Assembly: GCA_002503845.1 (NCBI GenBank)
Contig: DASO01000014.1
Location: 54,809-118,808, forward strand
Length of the DNA: 64,000 nucleotides
Direction: 5' to 3'
Origin: Euryarchaeota archaeon UBA24
GTDB taxonomy: Archaea > Halobacteriota > Halobacteria > Halobacteriales > Hikarchaeaceae
The notes under the pieces are model-generated. The model worked only from the letters and a program-made list of their open reading frames with translations, did no database searches and was not told the origin of the DNA. Shown here piece after piece: positions 60,743 through 64,000 of this stretch (within the stretch, counting starts at the first letter, position 1; each line of letters begins with the position of its first letter). Made by a program: the position numbers and the translations under genes.

Positions 60743-62398
60743 ATGATGGATAAAGAAGCTGATCGAATATTCTGGGCAGAAAAAATTGCAGATGAGATAG
60801 AATATAGAGAGCCAACAGAACCTATAGTTATAAAAGGAGCAGTATCGCCTTCTGGGTCTCCTCACTTGGGGCATTTGAATGAGATAATGAGAGGGTACTA
60901 CGTGGCAGAAATGCTACGAGAAAGGGGTCACAAAGTAAATCAGATATTTACATCGGATGACAAAGATGCCCTGAGAAAACTTCCAAATGTCTTGGCGGAT
61001 GAAAACTGGAATCTAGTTGGATTGGGAGATATAGATGCAAAATTACTGGGAGAGAATTTGGGTGTCCCATATTCAGAAATTCCGAATCCATTTGATAGTG
61101 GATATGAGTCGTATGGAGATCATTTTACAGCATTACTACGAGAAAGTACGGAAATGGCGGGAGTTCCAGTTGAATTTGTTTCAACAACTAAGATGTACAA
61201 TGAAGGAATATTTGAAGGGGTAATTCGAGAAGCATTGCAGGATTTACCGCTTGTTCGTGAGATCCTTGGCAAATATCAAAAAAACGTTTCGGAAGACTAC
61301 GTCCCATTCGTTCCTCAATGCGAGAAGTGCCGTAGATTGACAACCGGTGTAAAAAATGTAGATGTAGAGTCACAATTGGTTGAATATGAGTGTGAAGGTT
61401 TTGCAGATGCAGACGGGGTTCGAGTAAATGGTTGTGGGCATAGGGGGTTTGCAACATTTAGAGAGGGGAAACTCTCCTGGAGATTTGAATGGCCCGCTGA
61501 TTGGAAGATATTAAAAATTGATTTTGAACCATTTGGAAAGGATCATGCCGAAGGCTCATGGCCTAGTGGCCAGGAAATTGCTCGGAGAATATTTGGGATA
61601 GAACCACCAGTTCCGATGGTATATGAGTGGTTTACACTAGGTGGAAAGGCCCTTTCTTCTTCTAAAGGTAATATCGTCACAGTGAGAGATATGTTTGAGT
61701 TAGTTGAACCAGAAATAGTACGTTATTTTTTCGCGAAAAATCCAAATAAACAGAGAGATCTTGATCTTGAGAAAATAGATGTGTTGGTTGATGAATTTGA
61801 TGGATTTGAGCAAACATACTACAAAGAAAATGTTCAGAAAACTGCTCAAGTTGTTCCTTCAAGTATATATCCCATAATAATCCGGGATACAATGATAGAG
61901 CGAGTGGGAAAAGAAGATCTCGGAGAATTTAAATCGCGTCGTAGAATACCGTACAGGTTTGCTGCAGTATTGGGAATGACCAACGATATTGACTTGCAAA
62001 TTGGTATGGCAACACGTCGAAAATTGATTGAAGTGGAAATGAGTGATTGGGTCACTTCATTGGCAATTGGGCGTGTCCAAAAGGGGAGAAAATGGGCGGA
62101 GATTCATCAAAATGAATATAACTATAAAATTCTAGGAGAGGTTCCAGACATAGAGATAGATGGAAACGTGGAGCAGGCTTTAGAAGAATTGGCTTGTTTT
62201 GTAGAAGAGGGACATGAGGGCACAGAAATGCAAGAAAAAATTTATGAAATTGCGAAAAGTAACGGAATTGAATTGAGTCAATTTTTCAAAGTCAACTACA
62301 AACTATTTTTTTCCCAGGATAGAGGACCAAGATTGGGACCTCTATTAGCATCTCTTGATCAAGAATTTGTAGTGAGACGGTTGCGGAGAGAGGGGTAA
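60743..62398 (+). CDS. lysS: Lysyl-tRNA synthetase, class I
   Basis: Charges tRNA-Lys using a Rossmann-fold class I core, a form found mostly in archaea. 551 residues. The HIGH motif is HLGH in SGSPHLGHLNE (about residues 34-44), the KMSKS equivalent is LSSSKGN (about 304), and a Cys-rich zinc insert has CEKCRR and later CGH (about 194-232). Same strand as pyrH upstream and the M50 protease gene 8 bases downstream. Confidence 0.95.
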   Translation: MMDKEADRIFWAEKIADEIEYREPTEPIVIKGAVSPSGSPHLGHLNEIMRGYYVAEMLRERGHKVNQIFTSDDKDALRKLPNVLADENWNLVGLGDIDAKLLGENLGVPYSEIPNPFDSGYESYGDHFTALLRESTEMAGVPVEFVSTTKMYNEGIFEGVIREALQDLPLVREILGKYQKNVSEDYVPFVPQCEKCRRLTTGVKNVDVESQLVEYECEGFADADGVRVNGCGHRGFATFREGKLSWRFEWPADWKILKIDFEPFGKDHAEGSWPSGQEIARRIFGIEPPVPMVYEWFTLGGKALSSSKGNIVTVRDMFELVEPEIVRYFFAKNPNKQRDLDLEKIDVLVDEFDGFEQTYYKENVQKTAQVVPSSIYPIIIRDTMIERVGKEDLGEFKSRRRIPYRFAAVLGMTNDIDLQIGMATRRKLIEVEMSDWVTSLAIGRVQKGRKWAEIHQNEYNYKILGEVPDIEIDGNVEQALEELACFVEEGHEGTEMQEKIYEIAKSNGIELSQFFKVNYKLFFSQDRGPRLGPLLASLDQEFVVRRLRREG

Positions 62399-62406
62399 AC
62401 AGTCCT

Positions 62407-64000
62407 ATGGAATATTCCATTTGGACTATTTTATGGGGGATTTTAGTTTATTCTATTGTAATAAGAGGGTTAGAACAGAAAGGTATCATTCCAAAATACA
62501 TTAGATCTCAAGGGCCGATACACACAATTCATACAGAGAAGGGGAGGAAACTATTAGAAAAATTGGCAGCTCCAACGGGTTTGTGGAGAATGTGGGGAAA
62601 TATAGGGGTTATTGTTGCCAGTTTGATGATGGTTGCTACATTTGTGTTATTGATATCCTCTGCGTTCATGGTAATACAAAATCCAGCCCCTACTGCGTTG
62701 AGCCAGCCTAGGAATGTACTCATAATCCCGGGGGTGAATGAATTTCTTCCGTGGAAAGTTGCTCTAGAAATATTTTTGGGATTAATAATAGGACTGATTG
62801 TTCATGAAGGAGGACATGGGATAATGTGCAGGGTAGAAAAAATTAAAGTGAAAACAATGGGTTTGGCCTTATTTACAATTCTTCCTATAGGGGCATTTGT
62901 AGAGCCCAATGAAAATAGTCGGAAGAGGGCAAGTCGGACGGGGCAAATAAGAATGTTTTCAGGAGGTGTTGCAAATAATTTTTTAGTTGCGATAGTATGT
63001 TTTTTGTTATTATTTGGCCCAGTTTCAGGAGGGATTGTGATGGAAGAAGGGATAGCAGTTGGAGGTATATTGCCAGGATCTCCGGCGGATCAAGCTGGCA
63101 TTATAGAAGGGGATCGAGTGGTAGGGATGGGGAAAGGAGAAATGGTGGAAGAATGGGAAGTTAAGAGGGGGAATTCGGACGAAGTTTTGAGGACAATCAT
63201 GGATCGAGAGATTGGCATAATTAGTATGAGCGGGGATGGACCATACAAACATAGAGGGTCGGTGATAGGATATGAGAATAATTTGTTAATTGAGGGAGTA
63301 GAGGTGCAAACAATAAGTGAATTAAAAGAGTTAATTGGAACCAAAGATGTTGTGTTAGTTCAAATAGGAGAAGAAGAAGCACAACTCATTCCCATGGGGG
63401 CACTGGTGAGCCTTATAGAAGAGGGACCTTGGATGGAGGAGGATGAGACTCAGTGGCCACCTATCGGCCACATAGTGGTCACAGATATTAATGGGGTCCG
63501 AGTGATAGATGATGAAGGCCTCACAGATTTTTTAAAAGAGAGCGCACCTGGAATGGTTGTGGAAATAAAATATTATGAGTTTCTAGAAAGTGAAAACAGG
63601 TGGGGAAAATCAGAACAGAAAGTTCAATTGGGGAAGCATCCAAATTCGCAAATTGGATCTGGTTTTTTGGGCGTGATTTCATCAGAAGGGATCAGTGGAA
63701 TTGAATTTGATGATATAGGAATAGTAGAATATCCAGCAGAAACCTACTTACAAATTTTAGGAGGAGGGGACAAGGGGATGGCAAATAATGAACAGGTTTC
63801 TTTTGGTTCGAGGATGATGATTGCTTTGCAATTACCGGTACTAAGTGCGACTAGTGCTAATTTTTCGTTTAATTTTGCAGGATTCACGGCAGATAATACT
63901 AATTTTTATTCAGTGGGGAGTTCACTAGAAAAGATGGATTGGGTTGTGTTTAAATTGGCAAATGTTCTTTTTTGGACGGGGTGGATAAATTTTAATTTGG
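62407..64000 (+). CDS. Site-2 protease family (M50) with PDZ domain, 3' end beyond window
   Basis: Membrane zinc protease, 531 codons to the window edge without a stop. The HEGGH motif is at residues 133-137 in GLIVHEGGHGIM, with IPGVNEFLP just before it. One span lies at residues 5-20, others at about 66-90 and 118-140. A PDZ domain with GGILPGSPADQAGI begins near residue 220, and a second PDZ-like repeat with VTDINGVRVIDD comes near 360. This layout matches haloarchaeal RseP-like proteases. Start at the ATG at 62407, eight bases after lysS. Confidence 0.9.
   Translation, partial: MEYSIWTILWGILVYSIVIRGLEQKGIIPKYIRSQGPIHTIHTEKGRKLLEKLAAPTGLWRMWGNIGVIVASLMMVATFVLLISSAFMVIQNPAPTALSQPRNVLIIPGVNEFLPWKVALEIFLGLIIGLIVHEGGHGIMCRVEKIKVKTMGLALFTILPIGAFVEPNENSRKRASRTGQIRMFSGGVANNFLVAIVCFLLLFGPVSGGIVMEEGIAVGGILPGSPADQAGIIEGDRVVGMGKGEMVEEWEVKRGNSDEVLRTIMDREIGIISMSGDGPYKHRGSVIGYENNLLIEGVEVQTISELKELIGTKDVVLVQIGEEEAQLIPMGALVSLIEEGPWMEEDETQWPPIGHIVVTDINGVRVIDDEGLTDFLKESAPGMVVEIKYYEFLESENRWGKSEQKVQLGKHPNSQIGSGFLGVISSEGISGIEFDDIGIVEYPAETYLQILGGGDKGMANNEQVSFGSRMMIALQLPVLSATSANFSFNFAGFTADNTNFYSVGSSLEKMDWVVFKLANVLFWTGWINFNL

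Noticed and set aside
1..64000. Insertion sequences, prophage, CRISPR arrays and inteins
   Set aside because: No transposase, integrase, phage gene, spaced-repeat array or intein is visible; the genes of known families look intact apart from the remnant at 18574.

Overview
The window is a compact stretch of archaeal chromosome: about 69 protein genes, three tRNA genes, no gene-free gap over 300 bases, and no insertion sequence, prophage or CRISPR array that I can see. Base composition looks roughly 40-43% GC by eye. Archaeal markers are an S10-type ribosomal protein operon with L3/L4/L23/L2/S19/L22/S3, S8e, S19e, Nob1, Pus10, TrmY, the archaeosine enzymes, class I LysRS, GatD and F420 biosynthesis genes. 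Several features point to Haloarchaea or a close relative: CetZ tubulin, a MobB-MoaE fusion, a DUF7123-like winged-helix protein, DUF63, MptA, and runs such as secDF, aIF2-PRC-Nob1-CPBP-Pgi. The proteins, however, lack the very acidic composition of salt-in haloarchaea and the GC is low. My inference is a marine, non-extreme-halophile sister lineage of Haloarchaea (Hikarchaeia / former Marine Group IV is the best fit I know), not proven here.

Layout. 1-5288 (minus): ribosomal operon led by a SPOUT methyltransferase. 5289-10991: tRNA-Gly, an FMN 2-hydroxyacid oxidase, pyrF, S8e, methionine aminopeptidase, a HIT hydrolase and a dienoyl-CoA-reductase-like SDR. 10999-18382: MtaB-type tRNA methylthiotransferase, DUF63, uridine phosphorylase, a ubiquitin-like MoaD/SAMP protein, GatD, then the run amidohydrolase - Rieske protein - mptA - fxsA. 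18446-24968: tRNA-Ile, a gene remnant, msrB, a probable lipoprotein cyclophilin, tRNA-Leu, UbiD, OCD, VOC, tmk and an NDUFA9-like protein. 25176-31315: cetZ - membrane protein - cofC - cofG, facing RaSEA - cofH. 31426-36171: a second amidohydrolase - Rieske pair lying between RaSEA and arcS-tgtA. 36313-40475: hydantoinase A, a UroD-like protein and an OFA transporter. 40532-64000: trmY / pus10-rnhB, secDF, pepF, pdaD, aIF2, PRC-barrel, nob1, CPBP protease, pgi, truA, hisS, pdcd5, S19e, thiL, two site-2 proteases, MobB-MoaE, pyrH and lysS.

How it fits together. Translation and RNA modification dominate. TgtA, RaSEA and ArcS make archaeosine, and MptA feeds the deazaguanine and pterin precursors. 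Pus10 and TrmY act in sequence on tRNA position 54. TruA, MtaB-like and the SPOUT enzyme add further marks. A second theme is F420 synthesis (CofC, CofG, CofH). A third is heterotrophic catabolism (2-hydroxyacid oxidase, UbiD, hydantoinase A, OFA transporter, DECR-like SDR and two amidohydrolase-Rieske modules).

The most interesting items are the duplicated amidohydrolase-Rieske module, whose two copies both sit beside deazaguanine/pterin genes; the coupling of a CetZ cytoskeletal gene to an unknown membrane protein and F420 genes; a cyclophilin gene that appears able to make both a lipoprotein and a cytoplasmic form; and a strand-linked difference in base and amino-acid composition.
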